This document shows, in pieces, positions 34,677 through 43,919 of a DNA stretch of 64,000 bases. A model generated the notes under the pieces. The model saw only the letters and a list, made by a program, of their open reading frames with translations. It was not told the origin of the DNA and did no database searches. The position numbers and the translations under genes were made by a program. The first letter of the stretch is position 1; each line of letters begins with the position of its first letter. The stretch spans positions 1,141,388 through 1,205,387 of the forward strand of contig NZ_CP072392.1 of NCBI RefSeq assembly GCF_017742835.1, in the 5' to 3' direction. Source of the stretch: Aquabacter sp. L1I39 (lineage in GTDB: Bacteria > Pseudomonadota > Alphaproteobacteria > Rhizobiales > Xanthobacteraceae).

Positions 34677-34793
34677 ATGGATGTAACGCCGACCGCCGTC
34701 ACCTGGGAAACGCCTGTTCTGGTGGAGACCCCGGTGGGCATGGAAGTGACAAGTTACGCCTCCGCGGAGATCGCCCGCGACGAGGACGACTAA
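34677..34793 (+). CDS. pqqA: PQQ precursor peptide PqqA
   Basis: 38 aa, within the known size range. The Glu and Tyr that are cross-linked to form PQQ are E23 and Y27 in MEVTSYASAE (E-x3-Y). ATG 34677 is preceded by GGAG at 8 bases; a longer in-frame start upstream lacks support. pqqB follows after 9 bases. PqqE, with PqqD as peptide chaperone, forms the Glu-Tyr bond. Confidence 0.93.
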   Translation: MDVTPTAVTWETPVLVETPVGMEVTSYASAEIARDEDD

Positions 34794-34802
34794 GGAGCAA
34801 GC

Positions 34803-35687
34803 ATGCGCGTCCTCCTGCTGGGGTCCGCCGCCGGAGGGGGCGTGCCGCAGTGGAACTGCCGATGCACGGTGTGCGAGCTGGCCCGCGCGGGGGACCCCCG
34901 CGTGCGCCCGCGCACCCAATGCGGCTTTGCGGTCAGCGCCGATGGCACAGACTGGGTGCTCGTGAACGCTTCTCCAGATCTGCGGCAGCAATTGCTTGCC
35001 GCGCCGGCACTCGCGCCCACCGGCTTAGTCCGCTCCTCTCCCATCCGCGGGGTGGTCCTGACCAATGGCGAACTGGACCATGTGGTCGGATTGCTCTGCC
35101 TGCGCGAGCGTCACTCGTTTGCCCTCTACGCCACCGCCGAAACCCATGCCGCGCTCGATGCCAACCCCATATTCGAGGCGCTCGGCAGGGACGTGGTGAC
35201 GCGGGTCACGATGTCGGAGGGCGCGCCGATGGAGATCTCTGGATTGACGGTGGAGGCAATGGCCGTTGCGGGAAAGGTGCCGCTCTATCTTGAGGGCAAG
35301 ACGCAGGCGCCCGCCAGTGCCGTCGCCCTCCACATCCGCCATGCCGGACGGGTCTGTGTAATCGCGCCCAACTGCGCCGCCGTCACCCATGAGCTTCGAG
35401 CCGCATGCGATAGGGCCGACCTTTTTTTCTTCGACGGCACCACCTTCACCGATGACGAGATGATCCACTCCGGCCTGTCTGAGAAAAGCGCCGGCCGCAT
35501 GGGGCATGTTGCCATGGACGGTCCGCGGGGTTCTCTCGCGGCATTCCGTGGGCTCGATATCGGCCGGCGGGTCTATGTCCATATCAACAACAGCAATCCG
35601 GTGCTGATTGAGGATAGCCCCGAAAACCGCCAGGTCCGCGCCGCCGGCTGGGAGGTCGGTCACGATGGGATGGAGTTCGCGACATGA
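34803..35687 (+). CDS. pqqB: PQQ biosynthesis protein PqqB
   Basis: 294 aa, beta-lactamase-fold protein. The N-terminus VLLLGSAAGGGVPQWNCRCTVCELAR is the PqqB signature with its Cys pair for zinc; further LVNASPDLRQQLL, LTNGELDHVVGLLCLRE and VYVHINNSNPVL. It is an iron-dependent hydroxylase acting on the cross-linked Glu-Tyr. Its stop overlaps the pqqC ATG. Confidence 0.96.
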   Translation: MRVLLLGSAAGGGVPQWNCRCTVCELARAGDPRVRPRTQCGFAVSADGTDWVLVNASPDLRQQLLAAPALAPTGLVRSSPIRGVVLTNGELDHVVGLLCLRERHSFALYATAETHAALDANPIFEALGRDVVTRVTMSEGAPMEISGLTVEAMAVAGKVPLYLEGKTQAPASAVALHIRHAGRVCVIAPNCAAVTHELRAACDRADLFFFDGTTFTDDEMIHSGLSEKSAGRMGHVAMDGPRGSLAAFRGLDIGRRVYVHINNSNPVLIEDSPENRQVRAAGWEVGHDGMEFAT

Positions 35688-36400
35688 ACCGGGCGGACTT
35701 CGAGGCGGCGCTGCGCGGCATTGGCGCGGAGCGTTATCACAATCTCCATCCGTTCCATCAGCGCCTGCATTCCGGCGCGTGCAGCAAGGCGCAAGTGCAG
35801 GCCTGGGCGCTCAACCGCTATTTCTACCAGTCCCGCCTGCCGCTTAAGGACGCCGCCATCCTCGGGCAGATGGACGAACCGGCCCTCCGCCGGGAATGGC
35901 GCCAGCGCATCTGCGACCATGACGGCACGGCGGCGGACCCCGGCGGCATCTCCCGCTGGCTGGCATTGACGGATGCCCTCGGGCTCGACCGTGACCTTGT
36001 CACGTCCACGCGCGCCATCCTTCCCATCACGCGTTTCGCGGTGGAGGCCTATGTCTCGTTCTGCCGGACGCGTCCGCTTCTGGAGGTCATCGCCTCATCC
36101 CTGACCGAGCTGTTTTCGCCCGCCATCATCGAGGAGCGGATGGCGGGCATGTTGCGCCATTACGACTTCGTGGATGCACGCGCACTGGCCTATTTTTCGG
36201 CCCGGCCGCCGCAGGCGAGCCGCGATGTGGCCTTCGCGCTGGGCTATGTGCTGGAGCACGCCACCTGCGACGCCCGCCAGGATGCCGCGCTCGCGGCCCT
36301 GCGCTTCAAGACCGATATCCTGTGGGCCCAACTCGACGCGCTGTGGCTCGCTTATGTGGAGTACAGGGCGCCCCCCGGGACGTGGCAGCCATGCCCGTAG
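35684..36400 (+). CDS. pqqC: pyrroloquinoline-quinone synthase PqqC
   Basis: 238 aa, all-helical cofactor-free oxidase that closes the ring and oxidises the last intermediate to PQQ. Conserved: YHNLHPFHQRLHSGACSKAQVQAWALNRYFYQSRLPLKDAAIL, ITRFAVEAYVSFCRTRPLLEVIASSLTELFSP and the C-terminal FKTDILWAQLDALW. Starts with ATGA overlap and overlaps pqqD at its end. Confidence 0.96.
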   Translation: MNRADFEAALRGIGAERYHNLHPFHQRLHSGACSKAQVQAWALNRYFYQSRLPLKDAAILGQMDEPALRREWRQRICDHDGTAADPGGISRWLALTDALGLDRDLVTSTRAILPITRFAVEAYVSFCRTRPLLEVIASSLTELFSPAIIEERMAGMLRHYDFVDARALAYFSARPPQASRDVAFALGYVLEHATCDARQDAALAALRFKTDILWAQLDALWLAYVEYRAPPGTWQPCP

Positions 36401-36669
36401 CGCTCTTACCGGCCACACGCCCACGCCTGCCGCGCGGGGTGCGCCTGCGCCGGGACGCCAGCCGGGGATGGCTACTCCTGGCACCGGAGACGGTGTTCGA
36501 GGCCAATCACAGCGCGGCTGAGATCCTGGCGCTCTGCGACGGCCAGCATACCCTCGCCGAGGTGGTGGATGCCCTCGCCCCCCGCCATGGCGGCAATCGC
36601 GCGCGCATCCGGGAGGACGCGGAACGGCTGATTGGCGCCCTGCATCAGAAGCGGCTTTTGGACCTGTGA
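36391..36669 (+). CDS. pqqD: PQQ biosynthesis peptide chaperone PqqD
   Basis: 92 aa, RRE-type peptide-binding protein: RDASRGWLLLAPETVFEANHSAAEILALCDGQHTLAEVVDAL. It delivers PqqA to the radical-SAM enzyme. ATG 36391 lies 10 bases inside the end of pqqC in another frame. It is separate, not fused to pqqC or pqqE as in some species. Confidence 0.92.
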   Translation: MPVALLPATRPRLPRGVRLRRDASRGWLLLAPETVFEANHSAAEILALCDGQHTLAEVVDALAPRHGGNRARIREDAERLIGALHQKRLLDL

Positions 36670-37745
36670 GCGCCATCGCCCCTCCCCTCGGCCTCCTGGC
36701 TGAGCTGACCCATCGCTGCCCCCTGGGCTGCCCCTATTGCTCCAACCCGCAAGCGCTCACGCCCAAAGCGGACGAACTCGACACCGAGGCTTGGTGCCGG
36801 GTGCTCGGCGAGGCCGCGGATCTGGGGGTGATTCACGTCCACCTGTCCGGAGGCGAACCTGCGGCACGTCCCGACCTCGTCCCTCTCATTTCACAGTGCA
36901 CGCGCCTCGGCCTCTATTCCAACCTCATCACCTCGGCGGTGGGGCTCACCGCCGCGCGCGTTGCGCAGCTCTCCGATGCCGGGCTCGACCATGTGCAGAT
37001 TTCCGTACAGGCTGCTGATGCGGCACGGGCGGACGCCATTGCCGGCTATGACGGCGCCTTCGCCCGCAAGCGCGAGATCGCCGCGCATGTGGTGGCGGCC
37101 GGCCTGCCTCTCACAGTCAATGCCGTGCTGCATCGCGCCAATCTCGACCAGATGGAGGGGCTAATCACCCTGGCGGTGGAGATGGGGGCGCGCCGCGTGG
37201 AACTGGCCCATGCCCAGTATTATGGCTGGGCACTGCTCAACCGGCCCGCGCTCCAGGCCGAAGCCGGCGCGGCGGGGGATGCCATTGCCATTGCCGAAAC
37301 CCTGCGGGAGCGCTTTGCCGGGGTAATCGTGGTGGACCATGTGCTGCCCGACTATCATGCCACCTATCCCAAGGCGTGCATGGGCGGATGGGGGCGCCGG
37401 ATCCTGAACATCACCCCGTCCGGCAGGGCCCTCCCCTGCCATGCGGCGGAAACCTTACCCGGGCTGGACTTCTGGTCGGTCACCGATCATTCCCTGTCCG
37501 ACATCTGGCACCATTCTCCCGCCTTCAACGCGTTTCGCGGCACGCACTGGATGGAGGAGCCCTGCCGATCCTGTCCCAGAAAGGAGGTGGATTTCGGCGG
37601 CTGCCGGTGCCAGGCCATGGCCCTTTCCGGGCGCCCGCAGGCCACCGACCCGGTCTGCCGCTACGCGCCCGACCGCGCGAAGGTGGATGCGGCCCTTGCG
37701 CGTGAAGCCGGGCAGGCGCCCGCCCCCTACCGCTTCCGAAGGTGA
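36666..37745 (+). CDS. pqqE: PqqA peptide cyclase PqqE (radical SAM)
   Basis: 359 aa. The radical-SAM cluster motif is C18-x3-C22-x2-C25 (HRCPLGCPYCSNP). The C-terminal SPASM domain supplies cysteines in ALPCHAAETLPG, EPCRSCPRKEVDFGGCRCQAMAL and DPVCRYAPDR for auxiliary clusters. It makes the carbon-carbon bond between Glu and Tyr of PqqA. Start is GTG 36666, overlapping the pqqD stop. pqqF-type protease genes are not in the window. Confidence 0.96.
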   Translation: MSAIAPPLGLLAELTHRCPLGCPYCSNPQALTPKADELDTEAWCRVLGEAADLGVIHVHLSGGEPAARPDLVPLISQCTRLGLYSNLITSAVGLTAARVAQLSDAGLDHVQISVQAADAARADAIAGYDGAFARKREIAAHVVAAGLPLTVNAVLHRANLDQMEGLITLAVEMGARRVELAHAQYYGWALLNRPALQAEAGAAGDAIAIAETLRERFAGVIVVDHVLPDYHATYPKACMGGWGRRILNITPSGRALPCHAAETLPGLDFWSVTDHSLSDIWHHSPAFNAFRGTHWMEEPCRSCPRKEVDFGGCRCQAMALSGRPQATDPVCRYAPDRAKVDAALAREAGQAPAPYRFRR

Positions 37746-37811
37746 TGCGGCGGGGAAGACGGCGGTCAGCGATGCAATGGGGGGACGTCCGCACGGCGGG
37801 CACGGACACGG

Positions 37812-39098
37812 TCAATCTCGCTCGCCCGGTCCCTCGCCACTGAGCTTGCCTTCCTCCAGGGCAGTCTTGCGCACCACCCAGCCAAGGGTGAGGCCCTGCA
37901 CCAGGATGGTGAACAGGACCACCGCATAGGTAGCCGCCAGGAGTGGCGCGCGCGCCGGCGTGCCGGTCAGAGACAGGGCGAGCGCCACCGAGATGCCCCC
38001 GCGCACACCGCCCCAGGTGAGCACGTAAAGGGTACCCCGGGCAAAGGTCTGCCAGCGGGCCAGCAGTGAAATGGAGATGGCAACCGATATGAACCGGCCC
38101 GCCAGAACCAGGGGAACGGCGAGGAGCCCCACCCACGCCATGGCCGGGTTGAAGCGCAGCACCAGCACCTCCAGCCCGATCAGCAAGAACAGGACCGCAT
38201 TGAGAATGTCATCGATCAGCGTCCAGAAGCCGAAAACATAACGTTTCGTGCGGTCGCTCATGGCATAGGCGACGCCGCGATTGCCGATGAGTACGCCGGC
38301 CACCACCACTGCGATCGGCCCGCTCATGTGAAAAGCATCGGCCAGGGCATAGGTGGAGGTGACGAGGGCCAGTGAGATCATCACCTCGATCGAATAGTCG
38401 TCGATGGCGCGCATGGCCCGGTAAGCCACATAGCCGGTGGCAAGGCCGAGGAGCGCCCCGCCGCCCGCCTCCAGCACCAGCAGACGCAGGATGTGATAAA
38501 GGTTCGAGGCCGCCTCGCTGCCGCTCGCCATCTGTAGGGTGATGGTGAAGAGAACGACAGCGATGCCGTCATTGAAGAGCGCCTCGCCGCTCATGTCGGT
38601 CTCCAGCTTGACGGGAACATTGACCGACCGCAGCGTCGAGAGGACCGCGACCGGATCGGTCGGGGCGATGAGCGCGCCGAAGACGAGCGACCAGGCAAAG
38701 CTGACGGGCACGCCGAGCGCCGCGGTGCCGAGCCACAGGCCGGTGGCGATGATGAGGGTGGACAGGCCGACCCCGAGCGTCGCGAAGGCACCCACCACCA
38801 GCGCGCGACGGCGCAGGCGGCCGAAATCCACATGCAGAGCTCCCGCAAACAGCAGGAAGGCGAGCATGCCGTGCATCACCGCTTCGTAGAAGTCGATCTG
38901 CTGGAAACTTTCGGCCAGGGTCGCGTAGAGGGGAGTATCGGGGAACACGATCTCGATGGCGATCAGCAACAGCGATGCCCCGAGCCCCATCACCAGCAGG
39001 CCGATATTGTCCGGCAGCCGGAGCACCTGGTGGTTGAGCCATGCGAACGTCGCGGTCACGGTGAGAAGGCCGGCCAGGAGCTCAAACAATGAAAGCAT
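37812..39098 (-). CDS. Na+/H+ antiporter (CPA1/NhaP family)
   Basis: 428 aa, about 12 membrane helices. FGALIAPTDPVAVLSTLRSVNVP and GEALFNDGIAVVLFTITL are the CPA1 ion-site motifs, and FHMSGPIAVVVAGVLIGNRG the later conserved stretch. Exchanges cytoplasmic Na+ (or K+) for protons. It sits between pqqE (convergent) and the glucose dehydrogenase gene (same strand, upstream). Proton handling would suit a cell that acidifies its medium with gluconate, but this is only inference. Confidence 0.9.
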   Translation of the reverse strand: MLSLFELLAGLLTVTATFAWLNHQVLRLPDNIGLLVMGLGASLLLIAIEIVFPDTPLYATLAESFQQIDFYEAVMHGMLAFLLFAGALHVDFGRLRRRALVVGAFATLGVGLSTLIIATGLWLGTAALGVPVSFAWSLVFGALIAPTDPVAVLSTLRSVNVPVKLETDMSGEALFNDGIAVVLFTITLQMASGSEAASNLYHILRLLVLEAGGGALLGLATGYVAYRAMRAIDDYSIEVMISLALVTSTYALADAFHMSGPIAVVVAGVLIGNRGVAYAMSDRTKRYVFGFWTLIDDILNAVLFLLIGLEVLVLRFNPAMAWVGLLAVPLVLAGRFISVAISISLLARWQTFARGTLYVLTWGGVRGGISVALALSLTGTPARAPLLAATYAVVLFTILVQGLTLGWVVRKTALEEGKLSGEGPGERD

Positions 39099-39229
39099 GG
39101 GTCTGTCCCCGCGCCCGCCTGCGCTTCGTCAGCCTGGGGCCAATCCAGCGCGCTGCGCCTCCCTCACCATCGCGCCGCGCCACCTGGCGCGGCGACGCCC
39201 CGTCCAACGTCTGGAAAGCATCAACGTCA

Positions 39230-39270
39230 CCCGGGGCTCATCGCGCCGCCCTCGCGCGATGAGCCCCGGG
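39230..39270. terminator. 17-bp perfect stem after the glucose dehydrogenase gene
   Basis: CCCGGGGCTCATCGCGC (39230-39246) is mirrored exactly at 39254-39270 with a 7-base loop. It begins 8 bases downstream of the gcd stop (minus strand). No T-run follows, so it may act as an mRNA 3' end stabiliser or a rho-linked stop rather than a classic intrinsic terminator. Confidence 0.6.
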
Positions 39271-39277
39271 GCCAACG

Positions 39278-41755
39278 CTAGGGGCGTGTGGCGCCTACGC
39301 CGTGGGACTGCACGTCCGCATTTGCCGCCGCCGCGCGCACCGCACCAGCCGGCAGGGCATAGGCGATCACCTCGTCACCGATGGGCGTCTCCATGAAATG
39401 ATGCCCGCCGGTCATGATCACCACATACTGCCGGCCGTCCACCTCATAGGTCATGGGCGTCGCCTGGCCGCCGGCGGGCAGCTTATCCTGCCAAACGGTC
39501 TTGCCGGTCTCCATGTCGATCGCCCGGATGAGATCGTCGGTGGCCGCTGCGATGAAGATGAGACCGCCCGCAGTCACCACCGCGCCGCCATTATTGGGTG
39601 TGCCGATGGTCACCGGCAGCATGGAGGGAATTCCGAACGGACCATTCTTCAGCGCCTGCCCCAAGGGCCGGTCCCACAGGGTTTCGCCAGTGGCAAGGTC
39701 GATCGCCCGGATGCCGCCATATGGCGGCTCCTTGCAGAGCAGGCCCGTCACCGGAAGGCGCCAGCCGGCGTTCACGTCGATGGCGAACGGCGTGCCCGCC
39801 TGCGGATCGCCTGCCCCCTCGGCGCCGCTGCCCAGGTCTCCGCCCCGGGCCTCGCTGCGCGGCGTCCAACCCTTGCGGTCAGCCTCCGCACGCGGAACGA
39901 GCCGGTTGTGGTTGGGCATGTCATTGTAATTGGCGATGATGATGCCGCGGCGCGGATCAACCGCAACCCCGCCCCAGTCCGAGCCGCCATTATAGCCGGG
40001 ATACTCGATCCAATGGGTGTCGCTCGTGGGCGGGGTATAGATGCCTTCATAATGCGCCTGCCGGAACTGGATGCGGCAGAACATCTGGTCGATGGGCGAC
40101 ATGCCCCACATGGCGGCCTCCGTCAGCCTGGCCTTGCGCAGCGTGTGGTAGAGCGAGAAGGGTTGCGTCGGCGCGCGTTGGTCCGGCTCTACCCCACCCT
40201 GCGGCACCGGGCGCTCCTCGACGCCCGTCAGGGGCTGACCCGTGCGGCGGTCGAGGATGTAGATGTCGCCCTGCTTGCTGGGTAGCACGAGCGCGGGAAC
40301 CACCCCGTTGGCGGAGGGGAAATCCACCAGCGTCGCTTGCGAGCCGAGGTCATAGTCCCACACATCCTTGTGCACGGTCTGGAAAGACCAGGCCACCCGT
40401 CCAGTAGTGACATCGATGGCCGTCAGCGATGTGGAGAAGGCATTTTCCGCCGGCGTGCGGCTGCCGCTCCAATAGTCCACCGCCGAATTCCCCATGGGCA
40501 GATAGACATAGCCGAGCTGCTCATCGCCGGTGGCCGTGGTCCACATATTGGGTGTGCCGCGGGTATAGATGGCGCCCGGCGGCGGGGGCGTCGGCAGGTC
40601 TGGCTGCGTCATATCCCAGGCCCAGCGCAGGGCGCCGGTCACGGCGTCGAATCCCTTGATCACGCCGGACGGCGCATCCCGCTTCTGGCCGTCGAGAATC
40701 TGGTGGCCGATCACCACCACGCCGCGCACGATGGTGGGGGGCGACGTCATCGAGACCATGCCGGGCACGATGGGACCCATGTTCTGCGACGTGGAGACCT
40801 GGCCGCCATCGCCGAAATCCGCGCACGGCTGGCCGGTGCGGGCATCGACAGCGATCAGCCGCGCATCGAGCGTCCCCTCGATGACGCGCGTGGCGCAGGC
40901 GGCATCGGCTGCAGCATCCGGGTCTGCATAATAGGCGACACCGCGGCAGGCGGCCGTGTAGGGAATGTTGTCGTCAGAGACCTTGGGGTCATAGCGCCAG
41001 CGCTCATTCCCCGTGGCCGCATCCAGCGCGATGATGATGTTCTTGGGCGTGCAGACATAAAGCATGTCCCCCACCTTCAGCGGCGTATTCTCGGCGCCAT
41101 ACTTGCCGTGCGCGAACTCAGATTGCGGCAGGTCTCCGGTATGGACGAGCCAAGCCCGCTGGAGTTGGTCGACATTGGAGGTGTTGATCTGGTCCAGCGG
41201 CGAATAGCGTCGTGCACTGTAGGTGCCGCCATAGGCCGGCCAGTCCGCGCCGACGGCGTTCCGCGACGGTTCGGACATCGCCTCGATCCGCGCCCGCGGA
41301 ACCTCCTTCACGAGGGGTGACGGCGCGTTTGCGGCGATGGCCCATCCGAGCCCGCCGGCCAGAAGGACGACCCCCACGATCCCCGCAACGGCCGTCCTGC
41401 CGGAATAGCGACCGGGGCCAAGCGCGGGAAGAAGGGCCAGGATCGGGATGAGCAGGACCAGCGGCGCCACCACCCGAGGCACGAGAGGCCAGGGATGCGG
41501 CCCCACTTCCCATAAGGCCCAGGCAATGGTGGCGAGCACGATCGCGCAGTAGAGCCAGACGCCGGCCGCACGCCCCATGAACAGCAGCACCCCGCAAATG
41601 ACGAGCCCCAGGCCGGCGGCGGCGTAATAAGGCGAACCGCCCAGCGCAATGAGCCATGCGCCCCCGCCCAGGAGCACGATGCCGATCAAGGCGACGATCC
41701 CCCCGAGCAAGCGAGGGGACCAGATTGCGAGCAGGGAGCGTCGTGAATCGCGCAA
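39278..41755 (-). CDS. gcd: membrane-bound PQQ-dependent glucose dehydrogenase
   Basis: About 825 aa. Five N-terminal membrane helices (LLGGIVALIGIVLLGGGAWLIAL onward) are followed by an eight-bladed PQQ propeller: WPAYGGTYSARRYSPLDQINTSNV, TPLKVGDMLYVCTPKNIIIALDAATG, SGSRTPAENAFSTSLTAIDVTTG, WGVAVDPRRGIIIANYNDMP and the C-terminal GGHHFMETPIGDEVIAYALP. It oxidises glucose to gluconolactone in the periplasm and passes electrons to ubiquinone. I chose TTG 41755, which has AGGAG eight bases upstream; TTG 41824 is also in frame but lacks one. Close to pqqABCDE, which supplies the cofactor. Confidence 0.93.
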   Translation of the reverse strand: MRDSRRSLLAIWSPRLLGGIVALIGIVLLGGGAWLIALGGSPYYAAAGLGLVICGVLLFMGRAAGVWLYCAIVLATIAWALWEVGPHPWPLVPRVVAPLVLLIPILALLPALGPGRYSGRTAVAGIVGVVLLAGGLGWAIAANAPSPLVKEVPRARIEAMSEPSRNAVGADWPAYGGTYSARRYSPLDQINTSNVDQLQRAWLVHTGDLPQSEFAHGKYGAENTPLKVGDMLYVCTPKNIIIALDAATGNERWRYDPKVSDDNIPYTAACRGVAYYADPDAAADAACATRVIEGTLDARLIAVDARTGQPCADFGDGGQVSTSQNMGPIVPGMVSMTSPPTIVRGVVVIGHQILDGQKRDAPSGVIKGFDAVTGALRWAWDMTQPDLPTPPPPGAIYTRGTPNMWTTATGDEQLGYVYLPMGNSAVDYWSGSRTPAENAFSTSLTAIDVTTGRVAWSFQTVHKDVWDYDLGSQATLVDFPSANGVVPALVLPSKQGDIYILDRRTGQPLTGVEERPVPQGGVEPDQRAPTQPFSLYHTLRKARLTEAAMWGMSPIDQMFCRIQFRQAHYEGIYTPPTSDTHWIEYPGYNGGSDWGGVAVDPRRGIIIANYNDMPNHNRLVPRAEADRKGWTPRSEARGGDLGSGAEGAGDPQAGTPFAIDVNAGWRLPVTGLLCKEPPYGGIRAIDLATGETLWDRPLGQALKNGPFGIPSMLPVTIGTPNNGGAVVTAGGLIFIAAATDDLIRAIDMETGKTVWQDKLPAGGQATPMTYEVDGRQYVVIMTGGHHFMETPIGDEVIAYALPAGAVRAAAANADVQSHGVGATRP

Positions 41756-42099
41756 TGTCTCGGCTCCTGATGTGAGGGTGATCGAAAACTCAACCTCACA
41801 CCGGATCAATTGTTCCGATTGCAAGCGCAGAATAAATCTGGATGTTTATTCATCTGGTGAGCTTAGAAAAAATGTGATCATTCAGAGTAAAAATAATACA
41901 AACACTAATTCACGAATATTTATTTCCGCTTCGGGGGAGCGTGCGGAGGAAAGGGTCAAGGGATCCATCACGCCGCATGCACCCCACCCGGCAAGCCCTC
42001 CCGCCCGGTTGAGTGAGGGAGTGGCAGGCCGGACGAAAGCGCGTTGCGCGGAAGATGCGGCGCGCCCAATCGCGCGCCGCATCTTGCTTCGGTGCATGG
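41756..42099. other. 344-base intergenic region upstream of gcd
   Basis: No gene seen. Bases about 41826-41935 are strikingly AT-rich for this genome and should contain the gcd promoter (minus strand). The GC-rich rest ends in the hairpin 42052-42085 that follows the PRC-barrel gene. Confidence 0.6.
42052..42085. terminator. 14-bp perfect hairpin after the PRC-barrel gene
   Basis: AAGATGCGGCGCGC (42052-42065) pairs exactly with GCGCGCCGCATCTT (42072-42085) across a 6-base loop. Lies 15 bases downstream of the stop of the minus-strand PRC-barrel gene. T-run is weak, so terminator strength is uncertain. Confidence 0.6.
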
Positions 42100-42741
42100 T
42101 CAGCGGGTGGTGGTGGTGCCGCCGGTGCGGGGGGCTGCGTTGGTGTCCCGGCCCATGCCGGAGTTGCGGGAGCCCTCATCCTCGAAGCGCGGCGCAGCCT
42201 GGAGTTGCTCCTTCGTGATGATCAGGAAGATGCGGTCGGCGTCCCGGTCGGGCATCGCCCCGGCCATGTTCTGGCCGGTCCGGTTCTGAGCATTGGTCCC
42301 GGCCGTGCCCGCGCCGGTGCTGCCTGTGGCGCCGGTGGTGGAACGCGTGTTTCCGGTGTTGGAGGCTTGGGTATTGCCAGGCCGGGTGTCGCCAGCCCGG
42401 AATTGCAGGGCCTGCATGGGCACCGCGACATTGGTCTCGCCGAGCCCCAGGAAGCCGCCCACATCGAGCACAACGCCGATCACCTGGCCATTGCGGTTCA
42501 GGAGGACGTCACCAACTTCGCCGATGTCTTCATTGTTCGCGCCATAGACGTCCTTGCCGATCAGCTCCGAGGCGCGCCAGGTATTTGCGTCGCGCGCGGA
42601 GATGAAGTTCAGGGCGGCGCCCGTGGAATTCTGGCCGGCAGCGCGGCCCTGGTTCTGCATGGCGGGCGCGTTCTGAGCCAATGCTGGCCCGACGCCCAAG
42701 GCTGCGACGATGGCAGCCACGGTGATGTAATGCTTGTTCAT
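42100..42741 (-). CDS. secreted PRC-barrel domain protein
   Basis: 213 aa. Signal peptide residues 1-22 (MNKHYITVAAIVAALGVG then PALA-QN). PRC-barrel about residues 53-110: TWRASELIGKDVYGANNEDIGEVGDVLLNRNGQVIGVVLDVGGFLGLGETNVAVPMQAL. Then a low-complexity Asn/Thr/Gly linker (NTQASNTGNTRSTTGATGSTG) and a C-terminal piece with IFLIITKEQLQAAPRFED. Such periplasmic PRC-barrel proteins are common in Hyphomicrobiales; their role is unknown, perhaps envelope stress. Confidence 0.88.
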   Translation of the reverse strand: MNKHYITVAAIVAALGVGPALAQNAPAMQNQGRAAGQNSTGAALNFISARDANTWRASELIGKDVYGANNEDIGEVGDVLLNRNGQVIGVVLDVGGFLGLGETNVAVPMQALQFRAGDTRPGNTQASNTGNTRSTTGATGSTGAGTAGTNAQNRTGQNMAGAMPDRDADRIFLIITKEQLQAAPRFEDEGSRNSGMGRDTNAAPRTGGTTTTR

Positions 42742-42977
42742 GGCATGTCTCCGGGGTGTTCGGGTTGCTTTTTGAAAAGCGAGGGTGCGCCCCGCTCCTC
42801 ACCCAACGTGCCACCGCCCGAGTTGTTCATGTTTTATTTATCTATCGCACCATTCTCGCTACATAAACGTAGCCATTGAGAATAGAGACAAGCGCGAGCT
42901 TCAGATTTATTAGGACAAACATTTCAATACCATGCTTGGATATTGAATGCTGCGTGACCTGTCGCCCCCCCGCGGCG

Positions 42978-43865
42978 TCAGATGCGCGGGGCCGGCAGGT
43001 CCAGTTCCTGCGTGATCCAGCCAGCGAACAGGCGCACCGAGCGCCGGGCCTTGGCGGCGCGGGGGAAGACAAGGTAATGGCCGACATAAGTGACATCGCT
43101 GGCCTTGCCCGCCAGCGGCGCCACCAGTTCGCCGCGGGCGATCTCGCGTTCGGCGAGGCGGGTGGACTCAAGCGCGATACCCAGCCCATCCACCGCCGCG
43201 GCAATGGCCATGAAGGAGCGGTCGAAGCGCGAACCGCGCGGCCCTGGAGGCGCGACACCGTTGAGCTCGAACCAGTGGTTCCAGCGCACGCGCTTGTTGT
43301 CGCTTTCGATCAGGTCATGATCGAGCAGGTCCAGCGGGCAGCCGATCCGCGCAGCCATTTCCGGCGCGCACAGGGGGGTGACCGTCTCCTCGCCAAGGGG
43401 CACCACCACCAGCCCCTCCTGCCGTGGCGGGCCGTAGCAGATGTCGGCGTCGAACTCGTCGTGCTCGAAGCGGGGATAGTCCACGCCGGCCGCGAGCCGC
43501 ACCTCCAGCCCCGGCTGTTGCGCGAGCAGCGTGCGCAAGCGCGGAAGCAGCCATTGGGCGGCGAGCGAGGGGGCGCAATGGAGCCGCAGCAGGTTCACCG
43601 AGCGGGCGCCCACCATCTCAATCCCCTGCCGCATCTCATCGAAGCCGGCCGCCACATGGCGCATCAGCGCCTCGCCCGCCGGATTGAGGCGCACGGCGCG
43701 CCCTTCCCGCTCAAACAAGGCGGTGCCCATCAGGTCCTCCAGCTTGCGCACCGCGTGGCTGATGGCGCTCGGCGAAATGCCCAGTTCCTCTCCCGCCACG
43801 CGGAACGAGCCGCGCCGGGCGGCAGCTTCAAAGGCCTGAAGGGCAGACAGGGGAAGGCGTTTCAT
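42978..43865 (-). CDS. LysR family transcriptional regulator (GcvA-like)
   Basis: 295 aa from ATG 43865; a longer in-frame start at 43928 would overlap the operator repeats and is rejected. N-terminal HTH: LPLSALQAFEAAARRGSFRVAGEELGISPSAISHAVRKLEDLMGTALFEREGRAVRLNPAG. The C-terminal periplasmic-binding-like effector domain follows. Divergent from the SDR gene of the transketolase/TRAP cluster; two inverted repeats lie between. It probably activates the cluster in response to a pathway intermediate (inference). Confidence 0.9.
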   Translation of the reverse strand: MKRLPLSALQAFEAAARRGSFRVAGEELGISPSAISHAVRKLEDLMGTALFEREGRAVRLNPAGEALMRHVAAGFDEMRQGIEMVGARSVNLLRLHCAPSLAAQWLLPRLRTLLAQQPGLEVRLAAGVDYPRFEHDEFDADICYGPPRQEGLVVVPLGEETVTPLCAPEMAARIGCPLDLLDHDLIESDNKRVRWNHWFELNGVAPPGPRGSRFDRSFMAIAAAVDGLGIALESTRLAEREIARGELVAPLAGKASDVTYVGHYLVFPRAAKARRSVRLFAGWITQELDLPAPRI

Positions 43866-43919
43866 GAGAGCCCTCTGGCGAGGAGCCCCTTGCTGGAAGG
43901 GGGCTCCGGCATCCAGATA

